From: Sphingomonas sp. PsM26
GTDB lineage: Bacteria; Pseudomonadota; Alphaproteobacteria; Sphingomonadales; Sphingomonadaceae
Direction of reading: 5' to 3'
Assembly (NCBI GenBank): GCA_030433805.1
Contig: JARUXA010000020.1
Coordinates: forward strand, 31,123 to 95,122
Length of the DNA: 64,000 nt
The notes beneath the pieces are model-generated. The model saw only the letters and a program-made list of their open reading frames with translations, did not search any database and had not been told where the DNA came from. Positions within the stretch are counted from its first letter, which is position 1. Every line of letters begins with the position of its first letter. Below, piece by piece: positions 1-9,408 of this stretch. The translations under genes were made by a program, and so were the position numbers.

Positions 1-417
1 GGCGCGGTCGGCAATCCGATCGAGTTGTTCCTGATCAGCCTCAGCGTGGTGGCGATCTTCGACTTGCCGCAGGCCGCCGTGTTCTGCGGGTTCAACGTGC
101 TGACCGCGGTATCGACCTTCGCGCATGCCAACGTCCGCGCCGATCCGCCGCGCTGGTACGCCTTCTTCTTCACGACGATCCGCAACCACAGCCTGCATCA
201 CACCGCGCTCAGCTACGAGGACACGCGCTGCAACTACGGCAATTCGCTGATTCTGCTCGACCGGCTGTTCGGGACGTACCGTGACGGGGAATCCGCTGTG
301 GTGGGGCAGGATGACCGCAAGCGGCTGACGATCTGGGAGCAGTGGATGTTTCCTGCGCGCCCCGTGATCGCGAAGCTCACTGCCAAACGGCCTGAGTCGA
401 CGACCGTCGTGAACTGA
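1..417 (+). CDS. Sterol desaturase / fatty acid hydroxylase family protein, 3' part only
   Basis: The frame is open from base 1, so the gene enters from outside the window and only its last ~138 codons are visible. The fragment has a hydrophobic stretch followed by the histidine cluster HSLHH (about bases 190-205), which is the last di-iron histidine box of the fatty-acid hydroxylase superfamily. A short C-terminal tail after it reads NYGN..LLDRLFGTY, also typical of the family. The enzyme would be a membrane-bound oxygenase acting on a lipid, but the substrate cannot be read from this fragment. Confidence 0.8.
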   Translation, partial: GAVGNPIELFLISLSVVAIFDLPQAAVFCGFNVLTAVSTFAHANVRADPPRWYAFFFTTIRNHSLHHTALSYEDTRCNYGNSLILLDRLFGTYRDGESAVVGQDDRKRLTIWEQWMFPARPVIAKLTAKRPESTTVVN

Positions 418-466
418 TCCAGCCCGGCGGTGCAGCACCGGGCGACCCAGTAGTTCCGTATCTCCA

Positions 467-472
467 GGAGGC
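467..472 (+). promoter_or_regulatory. Strong Shine-Dalgarno that points to a CTG start
   Basis: A perfect AGGAGG lies five bases upstream of CTG at 477. The only other candidate start, TTG at 504, is 31 bases away, too far for this site to serve it. The site therefore decides the start of the next gene. Confidence 0.65.
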
Positions 473-476
473 GTAT

Positions 477-1406
477 CTGAAAAATTGTTGGGCAGTCGTT
501 GCGTTGCTGGGGGGCTGCATCGCGTCCACGCAGACTTTGGCGAAGGCGCCGCAGGAGCAGGTCGTGCCCGTTCCGGGATTTGCCGATTTCATCGCGATCG
601 ACGGCAAGACGATCTGGGTCACCAACGCCGGGCGGGTCGAACGCTGGTCCAGCCGCAAGAAGCTGGCGACGGTCGCGCTGGCGCATCCGTGCGGCGCGAT
701 GACGATCCTCGACGGATCGTTGTGGGTCGCGGACTGCAAGGACAAGACGCTCAACCGGATCGATATCCGAACCGCGAAGATCACCGCGACGATCGCAACC
801 GGGATCGGCAACCCCGAAGGGGAATTGAACGTCGTCGCGGGGGCCGGATCGATCTGGGTCAGCAGCGACGCCAAGGGCATAATCACGCGGGTCGACCCCG
901 CCAGCAACCGCATGATCGCGACGGTCCAGGTCGATCGGGACAGCCATTATCTGTCGTTCGGCATGGGGGCGTTATGGGCGGCAAGCGGAACCAGCCAGAC
1001 GCTTCAGAAGATCGACCCGACGACCAATGCGGTCGTCAAACGCACGGCACTCGGGCGCACGCCCGGCTTCCTCGTCGCGGGCGAAGGGGCGGTGTGGGTG
1101 CAGGAGCAAGGCGATGGGACCGTCGCCAAGGTCGGTCCGACGACCGGCGACGTCGTGGGGCGCGTCAAGGTGGATGAAACGCTCAAATACGGCGATATCG
1201 ACGCGGGTGGGGGGAAGATCTGGCTGCGCACCACGGCGGGGCAGACGTTCGTCGTGATCGACCCGGCGACGCTTGCGATCCGCGCGCGGGTCGGCGCAGC
1301 ATCGGGCAGCGGTGCCTTGCGCTACACCCCGACGGGGGTGTGGACGACCGCGCATGACCGACACACTCTGTCGTGGTGGAAGGACCCGGCAGCCATCGGT
1401 AAGTAA
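477..1406 (+). CDS. Exported YncE/NHL-like beta-propeller protein, probable CTG start
   Basis: The protein is about 309 aa, with repeated blades of the type (I/L)WV....G.(I/V)..(I/V)D..T, as in YncE- and virginiamycin-B-lyase-like seven-bladed propellers. Starting at the conventional TTG (504) leaves no signal peptide. Starting at CTG 477, behind AGGAGG, gives a short basic N-terminus (M-K-N-C), a hydrophobic core and then LGGC, which could be a lipobox. Cleavage after ..TLAKA by signal peptidase I is an alternative. It is thus probably a periplasmic or lipid-anchored scaffold or binding protein. No enzymatic residues are recognised and its ligand is unknown. The genes on either side give no functional clue. 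Confidence 0.65.
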   Translation: MKNCWAVVALLGGCIASTQTLAKAPQEQVVPVPGFADFIAIDGKTIWVTNAGRVERWSSRKKLATVALAHPCGAMTILDGSLWVADCKDKTLNRIDIRTAKITATIATGIGNPEGELNVVAGAGSIWVSSDAKGIITRVDPASNRMIATVQVDRDSHYLSFGMGALWAASGTSQTLQKIDPTTNAVVKRTALGRTPGFLVAGEGAVWVQEQGDGTVAKVGPTTGDVVGRVKVDETLKYGDIDAGGGKIWLRTTAGQTFVVIDPATLAIRARVGAASGSGALRYTPTGVWTTAHDRHTLSWWKDPAAIGK

Positions 1407-1544
1407 CGCCGCGTTACCCGGCGCACCCTCGCACCGCGCGTTTCCGGCATGCGGCGAAAAGCGTCCCGGGGTGCCCGCTCGATCGATCGGATGCGATTGA
1501 CGGCGCGGAATTATACGCCGAAACAGCAGGTCCTGGAGGGGACA

Positions 1545-2387
1545 ATGGCTGCTAATAAGGCCTTCATCGGCGAACTCATATCCGAATGCATCGCGGTTGC
1601 GATCATCATCACGATCGGCAATTCGGCCGCCGCGATGTACACGTTGTACGACCCCAGTCCCTACAAGACCGCCTATTGGGGCGTGTGCATTACCTGGGGT
1701 CTCGCGGTTACGATCGCGATCTATGTGACCGGCGCGGTGTCCGGCACCCATGCCAACCCAGCCGTCACGCTGGCGCTCGCCATCTACCGCGATTTTCCCA
1801 AGCGCAAGATCGTGCCGTATTGGGCGGCGCAAGTGATCGGCGCGATGATCGGCGCGGCACTGGTGTACATGATGTACGGGCCGGTGATCGACAGCTTCAA
1901 CCAGAGCCATGCCCTGACGCGCGAAGCGGGCGGAGCCGCGGGGGTGTTCTTCACGCATCCCGGCGACGGCATCACCCCGGTCCGTGCTTTCTTCAACGAG
2001 ATCGTGCTGACCGGGATCCTCGTGCTCGGCATCTTCGCGGTGACCGACGAATATAACACCCAGGCTCCCCGCGCGGATTCGAGCGCGCTCATCATCGGGT
2101 TGCTCGTCGCGATGATCGGTGGGGCGGGAGGGTATCTCGAAGCGTGGCCGATCAACCCCGCGCGCGACTTCGGCCCGCGCTTGTTCTGCTATTTTGCAGG
2201 GTGGGGGTCGGCGGCCTTTCCCGCACCCCTCGATTACTGGTGGGTGCCGATCGCCGGGCCGTTCTGCGGCGGCGTGGCAGGGGCCACCGTCTATCAGGCG
2301 CTGATCCGCCCGTTCCTCCCGTCGCGCCAGATCGCCGCTACCCCGCTGCCCGACCCGGGCTGGGATACGGCGGACCGCTCGCGCTAA
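1545..2387 (+). CDS. glpF: Glycerol uptake facilitator (MIP family)
   Basis: This 280-aa channel has six hydrophobic segments and both half-helix NPA motifs, at residues 71-73 and 204-206. The second reads NPARDFGPR. The Asp after NPAR is the hallmark of glycerol-conducting GlpF rather than water-selective AqpZ. The ATG at 1545 was chosen because GGAGGG ends four bases upstream; the longer open frame from 1449 has no signal. It is followed 27 bases later by glycerol kinase, so the pair takes up glycerol by facilitated diffusion and traps it as glycerol-3-phosphate. No glpD or glpR is visible nearby. Confidence 0.93.
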   Translation: MAANKAFIGELISECIAVAIIITIGNSAAAMYTLYDPSPYKTAYWGVCITWGLAVTIAIYVTGAVSGTHANPAVTLALAIYRDFPKRKIVPYWAAQVIGAMIGAALVYMMYGPVIDSFNQSHALTREAGGAAGVFFTHPGDGITPVRAFFNEIVLTGILVLGIFAVTDEYNTQAPRADSSALIIGLLVAMIGGAGGYLEAWPINPARDFGPRLFCYFAGWGSAAFPAPLDYWWVPIAGPFCGGVAGATVYQALIRPFLPSRQIAATPLPDPGWDTADRSR

Positions 2388-2414
2388 ACCGACTGCGTCC
2401 CAGGAGAGCATCGC

Positions 2415-3899
2415 ATGACCGCCCCCTATATCGTCGCGCTCGACCAGGGCACGACATCGACCCGCTGCATCGTGTTCGATTCGACCGCGACCCCCATCGC
2501 CGTCTCGCAATGCGAGTTCGCGCAGCATTATCCGGCGCTTGGCTGGGTCGAGCATGATCTCGAGGATATCTGGCGCGATGCGGTCGCGATGCTGCGCGAT
2601 GCGGTCGCCAAGGCGGGGATCGATGTCGCCGACATCGCTGCGCTCGGCATCACCAACCAGCGTGAGACGGTCGCACTGTGGGATCGCAAGACGGGCAAGC
2701 CGGTCCATCGCGCGATCGTCTGGCAGGATCGCCGCACGTCGGATGTCTGTGCGAAGCTGAAGGCCGACGGGGCCGAGGCGATGGTGACCGAAAAGACCGG
2801 GTTGCTGATCGATCCGTATTTTTCCGCGACGAAGCTCGCGTGGATCCTCGACAATGTCTCGGGGGCTCGGGATGCGGCGGAGCGCGGGGATCTGGCGTTC
2901 GGGACGATCGACACCTTCCTGCTCTCGCGGCTGACGCGCGGTAAGGTTCATGCGACCGACCCGACAAATGCGTCGCGCACCTTGCTGTTCGACATCGCCG
3001 CGCAACGCTGGGACGAGGAATTGCTTCGGCTGTTCCGCATCCCCGCGCCGCTGTTGCCCGACGTGTTCGACAATGCGCACATCTTCGGCGAGATCGACCC
3101 GTCGATCCTCGGGCGTGCGATCCCGATCGGCGGGATGGCGGGGGACCAGCAGGCGGCGCTGTTCGGTCAGGCGTGTTTCGAGCCGGGGATGACCAAATCG
3201 ACCTATGGCACCGGCTGCTTCGCGCTGATGAACATCGGCACCGAGCCGATCCGGTCGAAAAGCCGGATGCTGACGACCACCGCGTACCGCCTCGACGGCG
3301 TGCCGACCTATGCGCTGGAGGGCGCGATCTTCGTTGCCGGGGCCGCGGTCAAATGGCTGCGCGACGGGCTGAGGATCATCACCCGCGCGTCGGACACGCA
3401 CGATATGGCGCTGCGCGTGCAGAACAACCACGGCGTCTACATGGTGCCGGCGTTCGTCGGCATGGGGGCACCGCATTGGGACCCGGATGCGCGCGGTCTG
3501 ATCTGCGGGCTGACGCTCGATGCGACCGAGGCGCATCTGGCGCGTGCTGCGCTTGAATCGGTCGCCTATCAGACGCGCGACCTGATCGAGGCGATGCGCG
3601 CGGACGCGCACCCCGATTCCCCGGCGCTTCGGGTCGATGGCGGCATGGCGGTCAACGACTGGCTGTGCCAGTTCCTTTCGGACGTGCTCGTCGCCCCGGT
3701 CGAACGCCCGGTCGGGGTCGAAACCACCGCGCTGGGGGCAGCGTTCCTTGCCGGGCTTGCCACCGGCGTTTGGGAAAATCTCGATGCGATTGCGGCCACC
3801 TGGTCGTGCGAGCGCCGCTTCGTGCCGACGATGGACGACGGTCTGCGCACCGATCTGATCGCCGGCTGGCGCAAGGCGGTCGAGCGCACGATGCTCTAG
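2415..3899 (+). CDS. glpK: Glycerol kinase
   Basis: The protein is 494 aa, the usual length of FGGY-family glycerol kinases. N-terminal DQGTTSTRCIVFD is the ATP/phosphate-binding loop, and the conserved TNQRET and VWQDRRT segments and the later GGMAGDQQAALFGQ follow in order. The second-half signature YGTGCFALMN is intact. AGGAGAG lies shortly before the ATG. It phosphorylates glycerol to sn-glycerol-3-phosphate in the cytoplasm and forms an operon with the upstream facilitator gene. Confidence 0.96.
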   Translation: MTAPYIVALDQGTTSTRCIVFDSTATPIAVSQCEFAQHYPALGWVEHDLEDIWRDAVAMLRDAVAKAGIDVADIAALGITNQRETVALWDRKTGKPVHRAIVWQDRRTSDVCAKLKADGAEAMVTEKTGLLIDPYFSATKLAWILDNVSGARDAAERGDLAFGTIDTFLLSRLTRGKVHATDPTNASRTLLFDIAAQRWDEELLRLFRIPAPLLPDVFDNAHIFGEIDPSILGRAIPIGGMAGDQQAALFGQACFEPGMTKSTYGTGCFALMNIGTEPIRSKSRMLTTTAYRLDGVPTYALEGAIFVAGAAVKWLRDGLRIITRASDTHDMALRVQNNHGVYMVPAFVGMGAPHWDPDARGLICGLTLDATEAHLARAALESVAYQTRDLIEAMRADAHPDSPALRVDGGMAVNDWLCQFLSDVLVAPVERPVGVETTALGAAFLAGLATGVWENLDAIAATWSCERRFVPTMDDGLRTDLIAGWRKAVERTML

Positions 3900-3969
3900 G
3901 GAGGGGCACATCGGCGATTGCGCCGGGCGGGGCGGCGCGCGACAAGGGCGTTCTCCAGGAGAACATTCA

Positions 3970-5805
3970 ATGCGTCTTGCCCTTGCCGTCATGCTGTTGC
4001 CGACCGTTTCGCTGATCCAGGCGAACGCACCCGCCCCGGTCGCGGTCCAGACGCCCGCCAGGGGGGCGGCATCCTCGACCCAGGCGCAGGATGCCGCGCT
4101 GCTCCAGTTCCTCGATCAGGCGTATGACGCGCAACTCGCTTTGAGCCCGGAATCGCAGACGCAATTGGGGCTGAAGACGCAGTACGACCGGCTCGACGAT
4201 TATACCGATGCCGCCGCCGTCCGTGCCCAGGCGCTGTCCGAACAGCAGTTGAAGGATCTGCACGCGCGCTTCCGCCCCGAACAGCTCGGCGAGAGCGCGC
4301 GGGTCAGCTATCGTCTGTTCGAATATGAAGTCGCGCGCGGGCGGGAATCGTTCCAGTTCCGCAAGCTGCGCTTTCCCGTCTCGACTAACGGTAGCCCGGC
4401 CGGCGAGATCCCGGTGTTGCTGATCAACAACCATAAGGTCAACACGGTCGCCGATGCGCAGGCCTATATCGCGCGGCTGCGCGAGACCGAGCGTGTGATG
4501 CGCGAAGTGTCCGCGACGATGCGCGCGCAGGCGGCTGCCGGGATCATCCCCAACAAGGTCAATTTTGCGCCAGCCCGTGCCGATGCGCGTGCGGTCATCA
4601 CCGGGGCGCCGTTCGACAGCGGGCCGGATTCGACGCTGCTGGCGGACTTCCGCAAGAAGGTCACCGCGCTCGATGCGCCGGCCGAAACCAAGGCGAAGCT
4701 GATCGCCGACGCAAGTGCGGCGCTGACCGGGCCGTTCCGCAAGGGCTATGACACGCTGTTTGCAACGCTCGATGCGATCGAGTCGCTGTCCAAGGGCAAT
4801 TTCGGCGCGTGGAGCCTGCCGAATGGCGCAGCCTATTATGCCGACCGGTTGAAGAGCTCGACCACGACCAACCTGACTGCGGACCAGATCCACGCGCTCG
4901 GCCTGCGCCAGGTCGCCGCGATCCGGCAGGAGATGGAGGCGGTCCAGCGCGAGGTCGGCTTCAAGGGGACGCTCGAACAGTTCTTCGACCACATCCGCAC
5001 CGACCCGCAGTTCAAATATCCCAACACCGTCGCTGGCCGCGAAACCTATCTCGCCGATGCGCGCGCGGTGATCGCCTCGGTCATGACCGCAGCGCCGCGC
5101 TTTTTCAGCGTGTTACCCAAGACCCCGCTCGAAGTGCGCGCGGTCGAGAAGTGGCGCGAGGGGACCGCGTCGACCGCTTTCTACAACCCGCCCTCGGCGG
5201 ACGGATCGCGGCCGGGGATCTATTACGTCAACCTGGTCGACATGAACCAGACGCAGAAGGTGCAGGTCGCCGGGATCGCCGCGCATGAGGGCGCGCCGGG
5301 GCATCACTTCCAGATCGCGCGGCAGCAGGAGCTGACCGGCATCCCCAAGTTCCGCAAGTTCGGCGGTTACGGCGCCTATACCGAGGGTTGGGGGCTGTAT
5401 TCGGAGCGGCTCGCGAATGAGATGGGAGTCTATAAGGATCCGTATGCACGCTTCGGAATGCTGTCGCTGCAGGTGTGGCGTGCAATCCGGCTGGTGCTCG
5501 ATACCGGGATCCATTCCAAGCGCTGGACCCGCGAACAGGCGATCGCGTACTTCAAGGCGAACAGCTCGGTGTCGGACAAGGACATCGCGCGCGAGGTCGA
5601 TCGCTATTTCAACTGGCCGGGGCAGGCGACGAGCTACATGGTCGGGCAGCTCAAGATCACCGAATTGCGCCAGCGCGCGGAGAAGGCGCTCGGGTCGCGC
5701 TTCGATATCCGGGACTTCCATGAAGCGGTGCTGAGCCAGGGGGCATTGCCGCTCGACGTGCTCGACGAGCAGGTGAACCGCTATATCGCGGCGAAGCGGG
5801 GGTAG
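3970..5805 (+). CDS. DUF885 family peptidase-like protein (first of three)
   Basis: This 611-aa protein has a cleavable N-terminal hydrophobic segment (to about residue 22). It carries the DUF885 signature HEGAPGH near residue 440, followed by the conserved TEGWGLYSE stretch. HExxxxH-type histidines and the downstream Glu are the presumed metal ligands in this family, which is related to M3/M32-like metallopeptidases. Family members are mostly uncharacterised, so a periplasmic metallopeptidase role is inferred. The ATG follows CCAGGAGAAC, a good ribosome site. It lies 70 bp after glpK but has no clear functional link to glycerol use. It is closer to the canonical copy at 28599-30380 than to the degenerate copy at 26719-28398. 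Confidence 0.85.
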   Translation: MRLALAVMLLPTVSLIQANAPAPVAVQTPARGAASSTQAQDAALLQFLDQAYDAQLALSPESQTQLGLKTQYDRLDDYTDAAAVRAQALSEQQLKDLHARFRPEQLGESARVSYRLFEYEVARGRESFQFRKLRFPVSTNGSPAGEIPVLLINNHKVNTVADAQAYIARLRETERVMREVSATMRAQAAAGIIPNKVNFAPARADARAVITGAPFDSGPDSTLLADFRKKVTALDAPAETKAKLIADASAALTGPFRKGYDTLFATLDAIESLSKGNFGAWSLPNGAAYYADRLKSSTTTNLTADQIHALGLRQVAAIRQEMEAVQREVGFKGTLEQFFDHIRTDPQFKYPNTVAGRETYLADARAVIASVMTAAPRFFSVLPKTPLEVRAVEKWREGTASTAFYNPPSADGSRPGIYYVNLVDMNQTQKVQVAGIAAHEGAPGHHFQIARQQELTGIPKFRKFGGYGAYTEGWGLYSERLANEMGVYKDPYARFGMLSLQVWRAIRLVLDTGIHSKRWTREQAIAYFKANSSVSDKDIAREVDRYFNWPGQATSYMVGQLKITELRQRAEKALGSRFDIRDFHEAVLSQGALPLDVLDEQVNRYIAAKRG

Positions 5806-5843
5806 CTGCAAATGCGCCGGGTAGAGGCGTGTGGTGCCGTCTT

Positions 5844-6470
5844 TTATGCGGGGTCGACCGGGTGCGCGCGTAAGTCGAGGTCGCCGTCGACGGCGAGATA
5901 GACGATCTCGGCAATGCTTCGGACGTTGAGCTTCTGAAGGGCATGCGCGCGGTGCCCTTCGACCGTACGGGGGCTGATCGCGAGAGCGGTGGCGATTGCC
6001 TTATTGGTCTTGCCTTCGATCAGCGCGCGCACGACGCTGCGTTCACGCCCGGTGAGCGACGCCATGTGCGCGCGGGCGGACTGCCGTTGCTCGGACTTGT
6101 GGGTGGCAGTTCGAAGGCTCGAAAACGCACGGTCGAGTGCGGCCGTCAGCAGATCGGCACGAAGGGGATGCTCCAGGACTTCAATAGCACCGCACTGCAT
6201 CGCCTCCACAGTGACCGGCGTGTCTGCGGTGACCGCCATCATGATGACAGGCCAATAGATCTCCTGCTCCAAAAGCGCCGCCAGCACGGCAAGTCCACCG
6301 ATTTTCGGCATGTCCAGATCGGTCATGAGCGGTGCCGGCTGGAGGTCCGCAAGCTGGTCCAGAAAGTCCTGGGAATGCGCAAACGGCCAAGCCGTAATTC
6401 CTGCGCGACTGAGCTGGCCGTGGAGCGCGCGACGTGCTGCCGGATCTTGCGCAATGATGTAAACGATCAT
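5844..6470 (-). CDS. FixJ/LuxR-type response regulator with degenerate receiver
   Basis: From the ATG at 6470 (GGAG six bases upstream) the protein is 208 aa. The receiver spans residues 1-115 and a LuxR-type helix-turn-helix spans about 138-195 (LTGRERSVVRALIEGKTNKAIA...SPRTVEGHR). Asp51 in TDLDMP is the expected phospho-acceptor. However, the acidic pair that normally binds Mg2+ reads Ala7-Gln8, and the conserved switch Lys before Pro reads His101 (LEHPL). Phosphorylation may therefore be weak or absent. No histidine kinase is adjacent. The pilus operon lies upstream on the same strand, separated by about 190 bp, so regulation of pili is possible but unproven. Confidence 0.85.
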   Translation of the reverse strand: MIVYIIAQDPAARRALHGQLSRAGITAWPFAHSQDFLDQLADLQPAPLMTDLDMPKIGGLAVLAALLEQEIYWPVIMMAVTADTPVTVEAMQCGAIEVLEHPLRADLLTAALDRAFSSLRTATHKSEQRQSARAHMASLTGRERSVVRALIEGKTNKAIATALAISPRTVEGHRAHALQKLNVRSIAEIVYLAVDGDLDLRAHPVDPA

Positions 6471-6661
6471 GCCCGCTCCAGCCAATAATGCGTATTCGAT
6501 CACGGGCCAATACAAAGACATTGTGTCGAAGTCTTTGAAATAATGCGCAACTACTATTTAAACTTATATCAGTCGTGCCCGATGCGGAGCAGTATTCGCC
6601 TGATCGGAGGCTTGGCATGATTTTGGGCGAAGCGAAATATAAGAGCGTAACGGGAGTATAA

Positions 6662-7108
6662 TCAGTAGGTTATAGTGACCGTGACGATATCGACATATGT
6701 GCCTGGTTTCAGCCGAATCTGCCCGCCGGGGGCACGCGCATAGACCGGAAAGACCCCCCCGGTAGTATCCTGCGAGAAACTGCTGCTGCCATTGCTGCCG
6801 TCCCCCCAGACCGTCGTGCGGGCCGGATCCAGGAACAGATTATAGAGGAGCGCTTGGTTCCCCCCGATCATCGTGCGTCCGGCATAGGTGCCATTACCGG
6901 GTCCGAGCGTGATGACAAAAGGGGTCGCCACGGCGCAACGCACGGAGATACTGCTCACGGCATCCTGTGGCAGGTTGCTGAGCGGATCATAGCGGCCGAG
7001 CGTGAGATCCTGCGCGGTCATGGTGCAGCCATCGGCCTGGGCATGCGCGCCCTGCGCCGGCACAAGCACGGCAGCCAGCAGCAGGAGGGCGGCGGGGGTC
7101 AATTGCAT
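6662..7108 (-). CDS. Spore coat protein U (SCPU) domain pilin, distal gene of the operon
   Basis: This 148-aa protein has an N-terminal signal peptide (LLLLAAVLVPAQGAHA). It has the SCPU fold pattern: an early Cys, a paired Cys (VRCAV), the segment LLYNLFLD..RTTVWGDG and a terminal beta strand ending in aromatic Tyr. The ATG at 7108 overlaps the end of the usher gene by 10 bases, so the two are translated together. As the last gene after the usher it may be the tip or an anchoring subunit, by analogy with Csu-type pili. The longer open frame upstream of 7108 is usher sequence in another frame. Confidence 0.85.
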   Translation of the reverse strand: MQLTPAALLLLAAVLVPAQGAHAQADGCTMTAQDLTLGRYDPLSNLPQDAVSSISVRCAVATPFVITLGPGNGTYAGRTMIGGNQALLYNLFLDPARTTVWGDGSNGSSSFSQDTTGGVFPVYARAPGGQIRLKPGTYVDIVTVTITY

Positions 7109-9408
7109 GTGAATGTCCCGAGGTTCGGTTGAGGTCCCTGGCCGGAAGCGAAGGGCAAGGCGAAATGGCATCCGGTGCCGTCTCGTGCCGTGGATATGCG
7201 ATTGCGCACGGCGAGACCGGCGAGATAGGCGGTGCCGCCGGGTGCGACCACGAACGGTTCGGCACCGCCGTTGACGTACAGAACCGTTCCCGCGGGAAGG
7301 GGCGTACCGTCCGCCAGATGGACGGTCACGAGGCCCGCACGCGCATCGCGTGCGCCGAAGCGGACGGCGACACCGCTGCGATCGAATGGGCGTATGGTCC
7401 GGGTGGTCTCGTCGATCGAGGCGTCGAGCGGCAGATCCTCGGCTTCGATCCGCAGATGATTGTCCTGGTACGGCAGCAGCCGGGGGACGATCAGCGTGCC
7501 TCCGCGGTTGGTCCGTCCAACCAGCTGGTTGTCGACATACACCCGGATATTGTCATAGTCGCCCACCTGAACCGAGGCGAAACTTTGGTCGAGCCGCCGC
7601 GCCGCGAACACCCGCCCGTCAATGGTCGCGATCGATCCGCTTACTCCCACCCGCGCACCGGTGTTACCGTCCAGGCGCGTCACCTGCGCATCTAGTCGCC
7701 CGATATCGGCCTGAACGTTGACTTCGGCGTCGAGCCGTTCAAACGCGCCGGTTTCGGCCTGCAGACGATAGCCAAGGCCATTCCCGTACGGCAGGTTGCG
7801 CTGGAGCATTGCGTTGGCCCCGACCTGCCCGTTGCGGAGCTCGGTGCCGACCGCAGCGCTGCTCCGGTGGCCGATCGGGACGCTGAGGAAGGCGCGGACC
7901 GCGCTCTCGCGGTTCGCCGTGAAACTGCGGCGCGCGCTGAGGCCGAACGCCCCGATCCCGCGGATCCGCACCGAACTGTTCGCGCTGGCATATAACACGT
8001 CCGGTTCGAACCGCCCGCGGCGCCACAAGAGCGAGCCACTGATCGAACCGAACGCGGTCGGCACGCCGATGAAGCCACTGACCAGGCTTTTAGGGCGTCG
8101 ATACGTTCTGGTGTCGCCGATCGTGGCATAGCCTGTCGTCGTGAATTCGGTGCTGCCGCCGATCGAGACACTGCGCGTCTGGCGTTCGAAGCCAAACCCG
8201 ATCAGTCCGCCTTGACCGCGCCTCGACTGGCTGCCTGCTGCCGAGAGAGAGAAGATTCCTACCGTTGGCCATAACATGCTGACGACCATGCTGGTGGTTT
8301 GGGTGGTGCGCGATAGCTCGCCATGCCCTTCCACCGTCATGCGGTCGGTCAACCCGTAGCGATGCGTTCCCGACAGGATCGCCGCCCCATAGGCATTGCT
8401 GCGCTGCGTGTAATCGCGGCGCAGGAATCCCGCTTCGTATGAGAAGTCATGCAACCCGCGCCTGATGATCCGGGGGGCGGAATAATAGGATTGTGTGACC
8501 AACGTTTCGCGTCCCAAGGCGTCGCGAACGACGAGCTGTACGTCGCCGCCACCAGTAATGACCGGGACGTCGGTCAGCGTGAACGGCCCGGAGCCGACCT
8601 GCTGCTGCCGTTGCAACACGTTGTTGACCAGGATGTCGACTACGGACGGGACTGCGGCGCTGCCGTTGAGGGTCGGCAGCGCCATCGTCACATAGCCGGG
8701 CTGAGTCGCGAAATTGGTGGCGAGCTGAACCCCCGCGAAGCGGAGTGCAGACGTGCCGGTACTCCCCCGGGTCACACCGTCGCCGATCCGCAGGGATCGC
8801 ATCCGGGCCGGATCGTCGATTGTGTAGTTGCTGTCGAGCCGCACCAGGCTGCGCCGGTCCCGCCCGTTGCTGCCGGTGCCCGCGATGAAGCTGGTGCCGG
8901 CGGTTCCCGTGCCCCGAAAGAGCCCCAGATTGAACAGGCCGTTCACCGCAGTCGCCCCGTCGGCGATCTGCGCCGAAACGTCATACCCGAAAAAGCCGCC
9001 GAGGCTGCTGCGCGTCATCGGGCCATAGGGCTGGCGCGACAGGAGGAGCGCAGACGCCATGAAGCGTGCGGCCGGCACCGTGAGATCCAGCGTTTGCGTC
9101 GCGTCCTGCAGCACCGTCACGACTTCGGAAAGCGCCGAGAGCGTTACGTAGGAGTCACCGTCGAACACGCGGGTCGGCATGTCGCTGGTTTCGATCCGCC
9201 ACGCGTGGGCGGTGGCGACCGTGACCGCCAAGGTGTCGCCATCGCGCAACACCCAGACCGGGTCGGGCTGCGCGCGGCCGTTGAGTTGGACGGCCAGCAG
9301 CACCAGTCGCGCACCGGCGGGCACCGGATCGGACATGGCGGCTGCTGGACTGGCAATGCCTACCGCCAGAACGGCGGCGACGAGATTAACCCGCCGATAG
9401 ATTGGCAG
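7099..9408 (-). CDS. Outer-membrane usher of an SCPU chaperone-usher pilus
   Basis: The protein matches the FimD/PapC usher superfamily: an N-terminal domain, a long beta-barrel with G..R...S repeats, a plug region and C-terminal domains with VPRLLPYQDNHLRIEAEDLP. It exports and assembles pilin subunits across the outer membrane. The first ATG in frame (9336) would leave it without a signal peptide. The frame is open further up to a TGA at 9442-9444, and the codons from CTG 9408 encode PIYRR, a hydrophobic core and SPAAA, which make a good signal peptide. No ATG, GTG or TTG exists there, so the start is uncertain (CTG 9408 or CTG 9426). It would overlap the chaperone gene by about 20 bases. 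Confidence 0.85.
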   Translation of the reverse strand: MPIYRRVNLVAAVLAVGIASPAAAMSDPVPAGARLVLLAVQLNGRAQPDPVWVLRDGDTLAVTVATAHAWRIETSDMPTRVFDGDSYVTLSALSEVVTVLQDATQTLDLTVPAARFMASALLLSRQPYGPMTRSSLGGFFGYDVSAQIADGATAVNGLFNLGLFRGTGTAGTSFIAGTGSNGRDRRSLVRLDSNYTIDDPARMRSLRIGDGVTRGSTGTSALRFAGVQLATNFATQPGYVTMALPTLNGSAAVPSVVDILVNNVLQRQQQVGSGPFTLTDVPVITGGGDVQLVVRDALGRETLVTQSYYSAPRIIRRGLHDFSYEAGFLRRDYTQRSNAYGAAILSGTHRYGLTDRMTVEGHGELSRTTQTTSMVVSMLWPTVGIFSLSAAGSQSRRGQGGLIGFGFERQTRSVSIGGSTEFTTTGYATIGDTRTYRRPKSLVSGFIGVPTAFGSISGSLLWRRGRFEPDVLYASANSSVRIRGIGAFGLSARRSFTANRESAVRAFLSVPIGHRSSAAVGTELRNGQVGANAMLQRNLPYGNGLGYRLQAETGAFERLDAEVNVQADIGRLDAQVTRLDGNTGARVGVSGSIATIDGRVFAARRLDQSFASVQVGDYDNIRVYVDNQLVGRTNRGGTLIVPRLLPYQDNHLRIEAEDLPLDASIDETTRTIRPFDRSGVAVRFGARDARAGLVTVHLADGTPLPAGTVLYVNGGAEPFVVAPGGTAYLAGLAVRNRISTARDGTGCHFALPFASGQGPQPNLGTFTCN

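Noticed and set aside
1545..2387. Aquaporin Z for the MIP channel
   Set aside because: The second NPA motif is followed by R-D, the glycerol-facilitator signature, and glpK is next.
972..3992. A 1006-codon minus-strand open frame opposite glpF-glpK
   Set aside because: Arg/Asp/His-rich with no recognisable family; it is the antisense frame of high-GC genes with clear motifs on the plus strand.
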